Below are positions 21,520 through 33,839 of a stretch of 64,000 bases of DNA, piece after piece. The position numbers and the translations under genes are program-made. Under the pieces are notes generated by a model that was given only the letters and a program-made list of their open reading frames with translations, did not search any database and was not told the DNA's origin. The stretch spans positions 16,226,572-16,290,571 of the forward strand of contig NC_087065.1 in NCBI RefSeq assembly GCF_963678635.1. Direction: 5' to 3'. This stretch comes from Symsagittifera roscoffensis. Its lineage: Eukaryota; Xenacoelomorpha; Acoela; Convolutidae. Position 1 is the stretch's first letter. Every line of letters starts with the position of its first letter.

Positions 21520-21735
21520 TAGAGCTGCTTTTTGTTGTGTTCTCGCTGGTTTTTGCAAAACGACGATTTACCTCTAAGCGTGCGTGGTTAGTGTGTGGAC
21601 GCATAATCTTTAGCTCGCATGTTCGAACCCGAGACGGAGCCGAATTTTGGTTAATTCGAGACAAATTTATAATTTTTCTCATTGCAACTTATAGAGCTGC
21701 TTTTGTCGTGTTCTCGCTAGTTTACAACGGACCCT
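21520..21735 (+). repeat. SINE family A, copy 5, in tandem with copy 4
   Basis: GTGCGTGGTTAGTGTGTGG and GCATGTTCGAACCCGAGACG form A- and B-box regions. TTAATTCGAGACAAATTTAT and TAGAGCTGCTTTTGTCGTG follow. It sits directly behind copy 4 in the same orientation. Confidence 0.65.
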
Positions 21736-21990
21736 AAAGGTGTTCTATTTTGAGATATCCATTTTCGTCCTTCGGCGACAATATATACTCATTTTAAGAG
21801 TGGAGCGCGCGCTGAAAAAACGCAATAAATTTTGGTCAAATAAAAAACGCGGCCCAGGAAATTTGACCAAAACAGGTCTTTTTTAGTGCTTTGGGAGAGC
21901 GCGGAAAAAGTTCGACAAAATTTTCCAAAATTTTACATCCTCCCTCCCCTCCCCCTCGCCCCTGGAGAAAATCCTAGATCTAGATACGCC
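21735..21990 (-). repeat. Interspersed repeat R2, inverted copy
   Basis: Read on the - strand it shows GAGTATATATTGTCGCCGAA, GGATATCTCAAAATAGAACA and TTTTGACCAAA-like blocks matching the R2 copies at 16.3 and 33.9 kb. Confidence 0.5.
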
Positions 21991-22590
21991 CCTGGATTTC
22001 ATAACAATTTTTGTCGGCTTTTTTCCTGGGTGTCTTGTAATAAAAATGATTCGAATAATTTCTTAAATTTCGTTTTGTGCAGTATTAATGCATTATTTGA
22101 TGTTTTATTTTTCCTCGTTTATGAAAGAAATCTACATAGAATGGATACTTCTATTATAATAGAACTAAAAAAAAGATAGGTTGACTTAATTTTTTTGTAA
22201 AGTTTTTAAAAGGGGTCGGGCAAACTCCTCATTCGCCTGAGATCAAATATATACTTTTTTCAGTTTTTTGGTTTATAATTTTGTATCGCAAGGGGTACAT
22301 GGCTCGGCTCTCAGGCAATTTGGGTAAAAACAATTCAGCCAAAAAAAACCAGACAATTCAGTCACGCAGACAATTCAGCCAGTTTTCCAAAACGCTGGAG
22401 CTAAACATTTGCAACTAAAACTCAACCTGATAAGTGTGATGTGACGCATCAAAGTGAGAATTTATTACAGTAATTTTTTTTAGCTTAGAAAGGAAATTTG
22501 GTTTAGCAGTTCGCCTTAGCATTCAGATTCAAAAGACAGGCTTCGGGTTGCATAATCGTGCAAACAAACAGCACGTTGTTAAGCGTGCAT
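21991..22590. other. Gene-free stretch before Gypsy fossil 1
   Basis: AT-rich, with a small cluster of ACAATTCAGCCA-type short repeats near 22325-22385. Nothing else recognised. Confidence 0.5.
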
Positions 22591-23664
22591 TGTTATTGGT
22601 TGTAAAGCTGCTCTATACATTGGAATTGTCCGTTACCGGCTGCAGCATTCAATCTCTTGCACTGAAGTAAATTAACAATTTTTGATTTGACTTTCTCGAA
22701 AGCTATGGTATGTTCCTCTGACCAAGTAAAGATCAATTTCTTCTTTATAAGTGGTCTCAAAGGGCTTCCCAAGGATGCCAGGTTTGGTACGAATTTCATA
22801 AATTGATTGGCTAATCCGAAAAATGAGCGTAACCCGAGAGCTTGGGATAGATTTTATTGTTAAGGTTTTTTCTTTCATAGGGATTGCTCCTGTTTTTGAT
22901 ATTTTGAAAACTAGCCATTAGATTTCCTTTTTAAAAAATTTGCATTTCGGCCATTTTACTGCAAATTTATTATTGTTGAGGGTAGTTTAAATCTTGTCAG
23001 CGATTTCTTTATGTTCGTTAAAGCTTCCTTTGGAAGAGACTAATATGTCGTCAAGGTAGAAGTTAGTAAAAGGGATACGTCCCATGGTTGAGTCCATTAC
23101 TCTTTGAAATTCATTTGGCATATCGCCAATTCCGTAAAATCCCGTTAAAAACTGATATGGACAAGTGGCATTTCCTCCAACGAGGCTGAAATTACCCTGT
23201 TTGCCCGTGAAGTTGTCTAAATTAAGTTGACTCTAAGCATTCTAAAGGTGTAAATTTGTAAAGCAAACTTATCCGTCGGTTTTTTATGAGAGTTGAGATG
23301 CAACGTTATCAACTAGTTCGTGTATGTTTGGTATCTGGTATTTTTTTTTAATATTGTTTGATCAAACGTTTTGAGTCTAACGCGAGCTTAATTGATTTAT
23401 CTTTCCTGCAGGTAATTACTATTGGGATGATAAATCAATATTTATTGCGTGACTCTTTTTTTTTAATGTGCTACTCGGAAATTAGTGTGTCAAGTTCTTT
23501 GCTTACTGTCGGAAGTAATTGTAACGGAACCCTACGCTCCTTTAATTGTATTGGTTTCAGTGGGTCGTGAAAGTGGGTAATCTTGAGTTGGTTATTCTTT
23601 TGACAGACTCTGATAAATTTTTTGTCGAATTTCTTGAGAATGGTGTCTGTTTCTTGTAAGGTTG

Positions 23665-25219
23665 TTCTTGTAAGGAGAAAAGGACTTCTTTCCCGACGTA
23701 TGGTAGCTTGTCATTTCCTAGCATGTTTCCTTCATGCTCATCGGTTATGAAGAAAGCTGTATTGTGGTACGTCCATCCGTTGGATTTTATTGGTATGATG
23801 ACTTGTCCCAGAATCTTTATCGGGTCGTCCGTGAAACCGCAATAAATATCTATCGTTGCTTGGTCGACTGCGTGAATTTTCAAATATGGATCGCGTAGTT
23901 TTGGTTCTTGTATTGTTTCTTTTTAAAAAACTTACTGGGCTTGCTGAGTTCAGTTGTATGTTAAAATGTACGAATTTTCCTCTCCAAATCCAATGTTGAG
24001 TAGTTTCTTCAATTCTTTTCCATCGTTGTCAAATATCTTAGTCACGTTTTATACCGAATAGTCGTCGTTATCGCTTCGTCCTATTTCCGACTATGTAATA
24101 ATTACACCGCCTTATTCTCTATGTACATGGTTATTTACAGCTTTTGATCCGACAGATTAACAAACTCGGTATCTACAATTTCGTGATTTTTGTACAATGT
24201 TTGTTTTTTTTTCTAGATTTACAATTTTTCGTCATATGTCCTTCAAAAATACAAGATGTACAAATCGCGCTCTTCGCCGGACAGCTAGCAAGATGTCACT
24301 TTATAAAATTTCCTCCGCATTTCATACATGATGTCCCAAAGTTGGTTTTCGTTTGTTTACAGGGTAAGAAGATGATTAAAAATTACTTTTCATTTTCAAA
24401 TGGTTTGAGATTCCTTTTTCATCAACCAAGGCGACATTTAAGGCTTCTTGTGGGGGGTTCAATCAAAAATTTCCTCCTGATTTCGTAGTTTTTCATGTTG
24501 TTGATAAAAAATGTCATGAATCCATTCCTCTTCTCCGCTGGATATGTCGCATTTCTTCGTCATTTCTGCTAGAGCACCCCAGAACTGTTCCAAGCTTTCT
24601 TGAACTCTCTGGGGTCAATTAAGTAGCTTATAGCGTTCAAATGTTACATTGGGTTTTCTAATAAAAGCTTGGTTTAGGAAATCCCAAACTTCGGCGAAAT
24701 TTATCCGTAGGATTTTGACTTTCGAGAACTTTTGTGAGAAAATTCTACTACACTCACTACCAAGTGATAGGAGTAGCATAGAGCAAATCATCTTGTCCGC
24801 TTCTTTCATTCGCATTCCATTAATTGTCTTTGTTTCAAACTTGATTCGGGCGGTCTCGGAATCGTTGAATTTGTTCCTTTCTTCTGCGTTCCGTGCCAAA
24901 CGTTACGTTTTTGGCGTCGTTGATTCGTTCTGGGGCTCTTCCTTCAGTTTTAAAGTTTCCGGTTTTAGGTATTCGAGTAGGTTTAATAGGTTGTCAATAT
25001 CGATGTTCTCTTGGGCTATTAATGCCAATTGGAACATATCCCTCAAATCTTCCCATTGGGTTGGGGGATCGATAGTATGCGATTGCCAGAATGGGGGTAT
25101 TCCCCCTCATGCCAGATTCGTTTATAGATGACTGCGCCCTAATAAAAAATGCTAAAACGCTATCTGTTCTAACTTGAAACAAATAAAAGGTAAAATTAGA
25201 GTTTAATTGAAATGTGTTA
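23665..25219. repeat. Internal tandem duplication of Gypsy fossil 1, unit 1
   Basis: A 1.555-kb block, from protease to LTR edge, starts TTCTTGTAAGGAGAAAAGGA and is repeated from 25220. The two units differ at only a few places. Confidence 0.9.
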
Positions 25220-26774
25220 TTCTTGTAAGGAGAAAAGGACTTCTTTCCCGACGTATGGTAGCTTGTCATTTCCTAGGATGTTTCCTTCATGCTCATCGGT
25301 TATGAAGAAAGCTGTATTGTGGTACGTCCATCCGTTGGATTTTATTGGTATGATGACTTGTCCCACAATCTTTATCGGGTCGTCCGTGAAACCGCAATAA
25401 ATATCTATCGTTGCTTGGTCGACTGCGTGAATTTTCAAATATGGATCGCGTAGTTTTGGTTCTTGTATTGTTTCTTTTGAAAAAACTTACTGGGCTTGCT
25501 GAGTTCAGTTGTATGTTAAAATGTACGAATTTTCCTCTCCAAATCCAATGTTGAGTAGTTTCTTCAATTCTTTTCCATCGTTGTCAAATATCTTAGTCAC
25601 GTTTTATACCGAATAGTCGTCGTTATCGCTTCGTCCTATTTCCGACCATGTAATAATTACACCGCCTTATTCTCTATGTACATGGTTATTTACAGCTTTT
25701 GATCCGACAGATTAACAAACTCGGTATCTACAATTTCATGATTTTTGTACAATGTCTGTTTTTTTTCTAGATTTACAATTTTTCGTCATATGTCCTTCAA
25801 AAATACAAGATGTACAAATCGCGCTCTTCGCCGGACAGCTAGCAAGATGTCACTTTATAAAATTTCCTCCGCATTTCATACATGATGTCCCAAAGTTGGT
25901 TTTCGTTTGTTTACAGGGTAAGAAGATGATTAAAAATTACTTTTCATTTTCAAATGGTTTGAGATTCCTTTTTCATCAACCAAGGCGACATTTAAGGCTT
26001 CTTGTGGGGGGTTCAATCAAAAATTTCCTCCTGATTTCGTAGTTTTTCATGTTGTTGATAAAAAATGTCATGAATCCATTCCTCTTCTCCGCTGGATATG
26101 TCGCATTTCTTCGTCATTTCTGCTAGAGCACCCCAGAACTGTTCCAAGCTTTCTTGAACTCTCTGGGGTCAATTAAGTAGCTTATAGCGTTCAAATGTTA
26201 CATTGGGTTTTCTAATAAAAGCTTGGTTTAGGAAATCCCAAACTTCGGCGAAATTTATCCGTAGGATTTTGACTTTCGAGAACTTTTGTGAGAAAATTCT
26301 ACTACACTCACTACCAAGTGATAGGAGTAGCATAGAGCAAATCATCTTGTCCGCTTCTTTCATTCGCATTCCATTAATTGTCTTTGTTTCAAACTTGATT
26401 CGGGCGGTCTCGGAATCGTTGAATTTGTTCCTTTCTTCTGCGTTCCGTGCCAAACGTTACGTTTTTGGCGTCGTTGATTCGTTCTGGGGCTCTTCCTCCA
26501 GTTTTAAAGTTTCCGGTTTTAGGTATTCGAGTAGGTTTAATAGGTTGTCAATATCGATGTTCTCTTGGGCTATTAATGCCAATTGGAACATATCCCTCAA
26601 ATCTTCCCATTGGGTTGGGGGATCGATAGTATGCGATTGCCAGAATGGGGGTATTCCCCCTCATGCCAGATTCGTTTATAGATGACTGCGCCCTAATAAA
26701 AAATGCTAAAACGCTATCTGTTCTAACTTAAAACAAATAAAAGGTAAAATTAGAGTTTAATTGAAATGTGTTAT
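25220..26774. repeat. Internal tandem duplication of Gypsy fossil 1, unit 2
   Basis: This is the second copy of the 1.555-kb block. The near identity says the duplication is much younger than the decay of the element. Confidence 0.9.
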
Positions 26775-26830
26775 TTCTAACTAAGACACAAATAACACTG
26801 ACGCTCGCTCACTCCGAAGAAGGTCACTTG

Positions 26831-27470
26831 CGTTAAGTCAAGGTCATATAAGACCGGTTAATTAAAATAGGTAATTGAAAAGAACAATCATGGCAAATTT
26901 AGTGCCTTTTCTTAGGCGTCGAGGGATGCTTGAACTGTACGAACGCTTATTTAGGCAAACTTCAAAGAAAATTAGCGAAATAAGCATAATTGACTATATT
27001 TAACTTTAAACATCATATGACCTTTGAAAAAAGAAGAAAAAAGTTTTCCTCAGCGTTGAGACAACTTTTTGAAATTTTTTTCATGCTATTCAAATTACGA
27101 TTGAAAAAGCACTGATATGATATATTACTCAATCCAAACCGATGATTATTTGTGGTACCTAAATTTGAATGGAACACAAAAAATGTACGGCAGAAATGTA
27201 CGGTTGATCCTTTCTAAATGGTTTCGGGATTAGAAACTGTCAACGACGCCGAGGACGCTATCATGTATTCTGCTTCTCCAGTTTCCTAATCTTGATTTAT
27301 ACTTTTGAATTCATGTAATTACAACCGTTTTTTTTTTCACTAATTAACTGAGCCAGGTTCTCAATAACTAGAAAGCTCTGTCAATTAAGTTGTTGTTGTT
27401 TGCAAAATATTTATTGTTCCCCTGTCAATCAACTAATCCCATGCCCTGATGTGACCTATAACATATGTAG
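26831..27470. other. Gene-free stretch
   Basis: AT-rich; possibly contains the remaining Gypsy fossil 1 LTR at its left end. No gene or repeat is recognised. Confidence 0.45.
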
Positions 27471-27700
27471 CTATCTTCGACAAATCCAGGGCTGATCGGG
27501 GCACATAACATTTAATTTGAACCAATAAAATGTCAGGAAACTTTCTGGATTCTCGTGTGGTATCTTTGGACTCCAACTGTTTCCAATTGGTAGTAAGTAT
27601 GGTTTTTCTTCTAACTCTTCTTGCAAATGACCTCTTTCGCTAGATACAGGTATGATAAATGGATCCCATATTTGATCATTCAAGTTGTTTACAACCTTTT
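27471..27700 (-). CDS. Possible terminal exon, unknown protein
   Basis: An open stretch of about 70 codons on the - strand includes LNDQIWDPFIIPVSSERG and SWSPKIPHENPESFLTFYWF and ends at a TAG at 27471-27473. Its composition (Pro, Glu, Trp spread evenly) looks more coding than its surroundings. Possible acceptors lie at about 27700 (GTAACAG or GAAAAG). It could be the last exon of the secreted-protein gene to its right, but no matching donor with agreeing phase is certain. I recognise no family. Confidence 0.3.
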
Positions 27701-27942
27701 CTGTTACGATGCATTGATTGCATTATAATCGATTTTATACAGATTCTAAACAGATTTAATGCCGCAAAAAAATCATTTTCTCGACTATATAATCGATTTT
27801 TCTGAACTGTATAAAATCCCTAGATTATCCATTTTAGTGTCTAATTGGGTTACATGCAATGAATAAGAAAATTTGCAATCTAATTTTTGCCAATGCGTCT
27901 ACATCAATTGCATAGACTCAATTTTCTTGCTTTACTTTCTTG

Positions 27943-28400
27943 TTGTTCCGACTTTCGTAACGAAAGTAACAGAATATTTATGCTCGGGGTAGGTTTTTTT
28001 TTCTTCAGACAAATTTCGATTTTTTAACTAGCCATTTTTGACGGAGTTTTTAAATATCATTTAAAAGGTTTTGTTGTCTTGAGCTTAAATTTGAAAAGAT
28101 ATTTCACCTGTGATCAGTTTTCGTAAAGTTATGGCGGTTTAAAGATTGCCATTTTGGCCAATTTGGGATAGTTAGCGCGCGATATATAGTTAACGCGGTT
28201 AAAGGAAGATTGCTTACCATAATTGATATGTTACTACGAGCGAAATTTATCACTTTGTAATTTATTTGGCGTGTGGGGGATGATTTTCACAAAGTAAATT
28301 TCAAATTTGAAAAAAAGTTCAGTTTATTTTTTTATACATTTAGTTTTTTTTTCATGTTATTTCTGCTCCATAGACCTTAAAAGGCAGTCGGAACATTCAG
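27943..28400. mobile_element. R1-like element with inverted ends
   Basis: It starts TTGTTGTTCCGACTTTCG, like R1 copy 3 at 7503, and ends near AGTCGGAACATTC, the inverse of GTTCCGACT. It is about 450 bp, non-coding and AT-rich. A short-TIR DNA transposon or MITE is the likely class. It abuts the stop codon of the gene at its right. Confidence 0.45.
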
Positions 28401-29159
28401 GGTTGTCTTGTTATCCATTTAGCATACTTTAATCTCATCCGCAACAATGGACCTATTCCAAACCCAATTCTGGTGATTACGTAAGCCTCACATTCGATAT
28501 CGTAGTATGATAAAATAAAGTTTAACTGCTTGTTCTCTTCTGAATAATCTGTTAGTCTTCTGAAATATTCGGAAGGAGTCAATAGCGCTTCCTTGAATCC
28601 ATATCTGGAAGAGGGGCGGATTTAAGACTTCAGTAGGGGAGAGGTGAGTTTTAAAAAATGAATGGATCAAAATGCTTTTTCAGCAAAATAACAGTTCAGT
28701 TTTGACCGAAAAAAAACACGCTTCCCCTCTTAAAAAATCCGCCACTGATCTGAAATAGGAGATGTATTGGCCATGGCAGCAACTTTCTCCAAACACGAAA
28801 TAATTGTGCTGTTTGTATTCTGCTTCAAACTCATCTTGGCATTGCTTTACGGCAGATCTCTTCAGTTGCTGAATCGGTCCCGCGACTCCCCTTATGTAGT
28901 AATTATTGTAGTAGTGAACAACTTCAAAAGCAGGTAGGTGTTGATTTGCAAAATGGACCTCGAATGAATTTAAGCAGTAATAAAAGTCATGTAGCTTACA
29001 AAAGTTCGAGAAGGGGTTAATAAACGGGAGTTCAACGGGCATAGTGAAAGTAACTGAAGACCATAAAGGAATACTTGTGTCTGTTGAATTGATCACAACA
29101 TCATTAGGACAAACAACTCGTAAAAAAATAATTAAAAGAAGAAAACAGAAATTATTCAT
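28397..29159 (-). pseudogene. Small secreted-protein gene interrupted by a MITE
   Basis: The - strand frame starts with ATG at 29159 and a clear signal peptide (MNN, then FCFLLLIIFLRVV, then CPND). A lumenal or secreted domain with six or more Cys follows (CKLHDFYYC, KQCQDEFEAEY, GESCCHGQY). At 28748-28752 the frame runs into a 140-bp MITE flanked by ATCTG repeats (+ strand). Without the MITE and one repeat, the frame continues through GFKEALLTPSEYFRRLTDY to a TGA at 28397, giving 205 residues. I recognise no family. It may be a recent pseudogene, a polymorphic allele, or a gene in which the insert is spliced. No GT...AG pair at the insert edges restores the frame. Confidence 0.55.
28603..28752 (-). 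mobile_element. MITE (140 bp) with 5-bp target-site duplication
   Basis: The element proper is 28608-28747, flanked on both sides by ATCTG. The ends read GAAGAGGGGCGGATTTAAG and, inverted from the other side, CAGTGGCGGATTTTTTAAG, an imperfect terminal inverted repeat around GGCGGATTT. It has no coding capacity. The exact duplication and preserved flanking frame show a fairly recent insertion into a coding exon. Confidence 0.75.
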
Positions 29160-30058
29160 TTGTAATGAGCCTATATTTCATAGTTGCACTTGCATGATTA
29201 ATCTAACTGAAATTGGTTTCAACATTAGTTACCAGTCGAAGTTTATTTTTCTAACCCAAACAGGCCAGAGAGTTCAGCTTATGACAATACGATTGATTTA
29301 ATCTATCAAAATTTAGACTGAATATAAATAGGACCATTTGAACTACTAAAACTAACCTTGGATCGCCAAGATCGAATCAATATTGTCATTTGCATTCGAA
29401 AAAAAACAATTAGTTATGTTTCGCTAACGCCATAGCATAGATATGGAATTATATTTCTTTACTGCCTCGCAATATAGTGGTAGTAGAATTATCGGGTCGA
29501 GTTAACCCACTTAATATAAAAATCATGAATAATAGGTTATCAAGCTCAGATTTTTTTCTGAACACTTCGCGAAAAGGAAACAATTATAAATCAAATAACT
29601 ATTTTGTTTCGCACGATTTTGGGCATGTAGCGAAAGAATTTTAAGTAGTCGATTGCGGTATCTTATTATCATTCTTTCTATTGTTGATTGGGATTCCAAA
29701 ACAAATTGTTACAAAAATGCACTCAGTTTTTTGCACTTCTTTGTGTCTCCGACTGATTTAGCAGCACGGGACTTAAACGGGACTTACCCATGCTCTATTT
29801 CACCATGTACTGATCAAGTTGAAAGTCTGCAGTAAATTTAAATCCTCACCCTTCTCTTACTGTCTCTCAAATATCCCTCTTCAAAGCATTAGTCAAAAAC
29901 TAAATAAAATAATATCTCTTAGTTCAGTCAGCATTTATTAAAACAAAAATAGTAACTTTTTCCTATTCGAGCAAACCCAAAGTTATATCTAATCAATCAG
30001 TATCAAAAACTGAACTGGAACCAGTTCTAAACTAGTATTTATAAACCAATTATAATAT
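29160..30058. other. Gene-free stretch upstream of the secreted-protein gene
   Basis: AT-rich; should contain the promoter of the - strand gene at 29159. No motif is convincing, and no repeat recognised. Confidence 0.45.
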
Positions 30059-30406
30059 TGATAAAATAAACTCTATAAAATATAACTAACTAACCAATCA
30101 TATTCCATCGCTAACATTGACACTTTTTTGTAAGTCCTGAAACTACTTGTAGTTTAAAAACCAGAACAGTTTGAATAAATCTTAGACTACAGTTGTTCTC
30201 CTTATGGATAAACTCCAAGAACCAATTTGTAAATACCAGTATACACTACATCTATTGAGACTAAGAGATATAAGAGTAGGATTAAGACTGGTATTAGACA
30301 AAGAAGTTGCACGAATCTATCCTGCCGAAAATAAGATAGCGTGACGAACAGACTATTTACTTTATCTGAAATTACTCTATGAGTACAGTACCTCGCACAT
30401 AACTCA
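30059..30406 (+). repeat. Left LTR-like repeat of the 30-33 kb element
   Basis: This is a direct repeat of 32625-32972, with TG...CA ends. Shared blocks include ACTAACCAATCATATTCCAT, TTGAATAAATCTTAGACTAC and CTCTATGAGTACAGTACCTC. Confidence 0.7.
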
Positions 30407-32624
30407 TTTGGTGCGACCAAAAGTCTCGAACAAGATCTTAACTAACCCAGAATTAGATAATTAGGATTAGAATTAGACAATTGCAAAATGTTAGATGGCA
30501 TACACAATTTAATAGAAATGTCTCTACGTCTCAATGAATCTACGCAAAATTTTCAAACAATACAAGAAATACCAGTATTGCACAAAGACCGAGATCACGG
30601 CGCGAACAACGACTGAACGACGGACCGATCTACTACATGATAGTACGACAAAAACCGCAATAAGTATTTGTTTTCAGAATACTTCATGCAGTAAATTTAC
30701 ATTTTCATTTATTAACATGAAAATTATTTGAAGAATACTTCTTCAAAAACCTACTTGGTGCTTTCTGGCTCATCTTTTTAGATAATGACGACTGATCAAA
30801 AGATGCACAAGTCATTCCTTCCCAAATCTGCAGTAAAATAATTTGAAAACTAAAATAATCTGCTGTAAAGTAAACATTTTATTGAATAAAAAATTACAAA
30901 AATTTGTTAGGAGAAAATTTTAACGTAAGTTTTACAAATTATTAAAATACTTCTTGCTTCTCAAGAAATACTTTTTTTTCTTCCCAGCTTCATCGCATAA
31001 AACATAATCAAATTCATTCAAAAAAGTAATATCATTTAAACTCTAACTTTGAAAACTTCAGTTTAACTTAAGTTTTTAAACTAAAATTTATCAAGGCCTA
31101 TCCTTGCTTTTCAATAAATCACGTTTCATTTCAAAAACAAATCATCAAGGTTTTCATTGGATTTTTAGATTAACTTAAATTAAGTTCTACTTCACTTAAA
31201 TTCCCTTGGATCACTCCCTCGGATCACTCCGAACAACTTTGTTCTTCCCACCTCATAATTTCAAGAGTCTAACGACTTCAAAGGTCGATTTACTCCCCAG
31301 CTCTCATAAAAGAGCCAGGACTAATAGAAATTTCTGAAAAATTAACCATTTTAATTAGGATAAACAGTGAAGAACTCCGGTTACTCATCCCTCACTTGAG
31401 CCCTTCCTCTTTGATGACCCAGGCTAAAACCTTGAAAATATTAGAAAGTTCTAAAATAGTACCTATCGATCTACTTGTACTCTAGTTATACCTGAACCTT
31501 GTGAATTGATTTACTATTCTCCAACCCTTGATCAAAAATCAAATCCCTAGGTAAGATTAAGTAAGTTCATCATATATTGAAACCTAGTCACGAGAAAGTA
31601 GAAAAATCAACCTAAACGAATTGATATACTCTCTCTCCAACCCGTCAACAATGATAGTCTATGCCCCAACTTAAGATTACAACACAAAAACTGTAAGAAC
31701 TAACAGTCTAAGGAATAAAAATTAACCTCCAAGTTTTGCATCCATCATCCTAAACCTTATGTCAAGAGATAGTTTAGGCAGTAAACAAACAATCATATTA
31801 CACAATTGTTTAATTAGAAGCGAAAGATACGATCTTGTTATCACACCGCACAGACAAACAATAGGATACATCAGATCAAAAAGACAAACACGGAAAAAGA
31901 CAATAATAGCAAAACAAAAACAAATTGTTAAAAGAAGATTTTCAAAAACAAGTAACGCAGTTTCAGAATCAGAAACAACAACAATACAAGAACTTCAGAA
32001 TCTTAAGTGGGCGACTCTTTAAAAAACCGAAGAAAAATAAAAACATTTTTGCAAAAATAACTAATAAACATTCATAACTAATAAACAATCAAAATAACCA
32101 AAAAACTAAAAACTGACTTCACTAACAAGATGTAGATCTGTAAATGCAAAATGATGTAAAAGATTTCTTAGAGCCAATGGAACGAGCAGCAAGAGGAGAT
32201 GAAAACTCCATTACCTTCCAATTCTGGAATGGCAAACCTATTAGGTTTGTTGCCGTAGTCACTACTCTCAAAGGATTTAAACTATGGACTCAACATCTCA
32301 GCAAAGGAAAACGATTAAAACAGACCAATGGCCATCTCGATGTTGATCTCTTATACCAATCCTAAACACTTGGCACTTCACACGGTAAAGTCAAAGTTCA
32401 TCTTGCACGTAGCCTCGCTCTAGGCTTAACGAAATCAACACATCGGTGCATCGATCTGAAGTCTTGATACAATCACCCAAGACGATCCACCATCAAACGA
32501 GACCCAAATTTGAACACAAACAAACAATCTTCTTCTCTCTACCCAAAGTACTACATCTCCTCTCTCTTTAAGAAATCACTGCTCAAATTTCGAAAAGGAA
32601 ACTACCTCACACGTCCTTCACTAG

Positions 32625-32972
32625 TGATAAAACAATCTCTATAAAGTTTTACTAACTAACCAATCATATTCCATCACTAACATTGACATTTATTTTTAAG
32701 TGCTGAAACTACTTGTAGTTTCAGCACCAGAACAATTTGAATAAATCTTAGACTACAGTTGTTCTCCTTCTGGATAAACTCCAAGAACTAACTCGTAAAT
32801 ACCAGTATACACTAGATATATTGAGACTGGGAGATATAAGAGTAAGATTAAGATTGGTAATAGACAAAGAAGTTGCACGAATCTATCCGGCCGAAAATAA
32901 GATAGCGTGACGAACAGACGGTGTACCTTATCTGAAATTACTCTATGAGTACAGTACCTCGTACATAACTCA
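32625..32972 (+). repeat. Right LTR-like repeat of the 30-33 kb element
   Basis: It has the same length (348 bp) and ends as the left copy. Its open - strand frame is a chance by-product shared with the left copy. Confidence 0.7.
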
Positions 32973-33839
32973 GAACCCCAATTCCTATTTGTAAACTTTT
33001 CAGTTGACAAAATTGCTTTGTGATTTGAAAAATTTGTTTTGAAAATAAACAAGTGTTTATATTTAGAATTAGAGAATTAAGAGAGGTAAGGTGTTGCTAA
33101 AATAAGACTAAGAAGTCGCCCGAACTTTTATCCCCTAAAATTAGATGGTCGGATGTGATATCCGTTTTTATTTCGAATACTAATACAGTTTCGGCTTGGT
33201 AGTATTTACATCGTTCGTTCCAAAAGCACAAGTTTTTGACTGATCAAGTGAAAGTTTCGTTCAATTTGGTTAGTTGAATCTAACCTGCCATCCTTGCCTT
33301 GGCAACTATTTTTTGAAAATTATGTTTATGAGAGTTTTAGATGACCTCTTAGTTTAGTTTTGACTTTATTTGATTCATTTGATTCATTTGATTATGCTGT
33401 TCAATTTCACGAGAATTACGCGTGTGGTAACTGTTCTCCTGATTAGAATTATCAGTTTCAAATATTTTCATCTCGCTAACTCTGTCTTTTGCAGAAATCT
33501 GTTTGCCCAATTTGGCTGAATCGTTTAAAACTTCAGTTTTGGATGAGAAAAAAGTGCTATGCAGCTGCTTTAGTTGAGTAAAAAAGGCAACTGCTTTTAT
33601 TTTGTCTGAATTTTCTCTCGGACCATGAAATAAATTGTTCCTGCGGTTGTTTATAGAGATGCGTTTTTAAGCATTGATTAGCAATTTTCAGAATAAGCCG
33701 TCTATTTCATTAATGTTTGGTCTGAGATAAATTTCTCTTTTCAACTGTTTATAATTATTGTTGGATTTTGATCGGTCGGAGGAATGCTAAATTTGCGATG
33801 TCGTGACGAATTAGCCTTCAAGGGCAAAAATTGGTCTAG
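32973..33839. other. Gene-free stretch
   Basis: AT-rich with a short run of TTTGATTCA (three copies, near 33369). Nothing else recognised. Confidence 0.45.

Larger units (their letters stand above)
22590..26830 (-). mobile_element. Ty3/Gypsy LTR-retrotransposon fossil 1 (broken, internally duplicated)
   Basis: On the - strand, from right to left, there are traces of an LTR edge and primer-binding site (near 26681-26695, GGCGCAGTCATC), gag, a CCHC zinc knuckle (about 24230-24330), a protease-like segment (about 23560-23880), reverse transcriptase with the FYLDDILVSS-type motif (near 23040-23070) and an RNase H junction (about 22600-22800). The integrase and left LTR are not seen. The element has many breaks and is a fossil. 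It shares the primer-binding sequence with fossil 2, so both belong to one lineage. Confidence 0.8.
30059..32972 (+). mobile_element. LTR-flanked fossil of uncertain family (broken)
   Basis: Two direct repeats of 348 bp (30059-30406 and 32625-32972), each starting TGATAAAA and ending ACATAACTCA, enclose 2.2 kb. The TG...CA ends and a possible primer-binding site TGGTGCGACC two bases after the left repeat support an LTR element in + orientation. No target-site duplication is seen. The interior is A-rich and carries only short, unrecognised open stretches (about 31759-32022 and 32144-32365). It has no reverse transcriptase or integrase that I can see, so it is either a non-autonomous element or a badly decayed one. 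The LTRs differ at roughly one position in ten, so it is old. Confidence 0.55.

Noticed and set aside
24649-25131. 160-codon open stretch on the + strand, repeated at 26203
   Set aside because: It is the opposite strand of the gag region of Gypsy fossil 1 and owes its openness to that.
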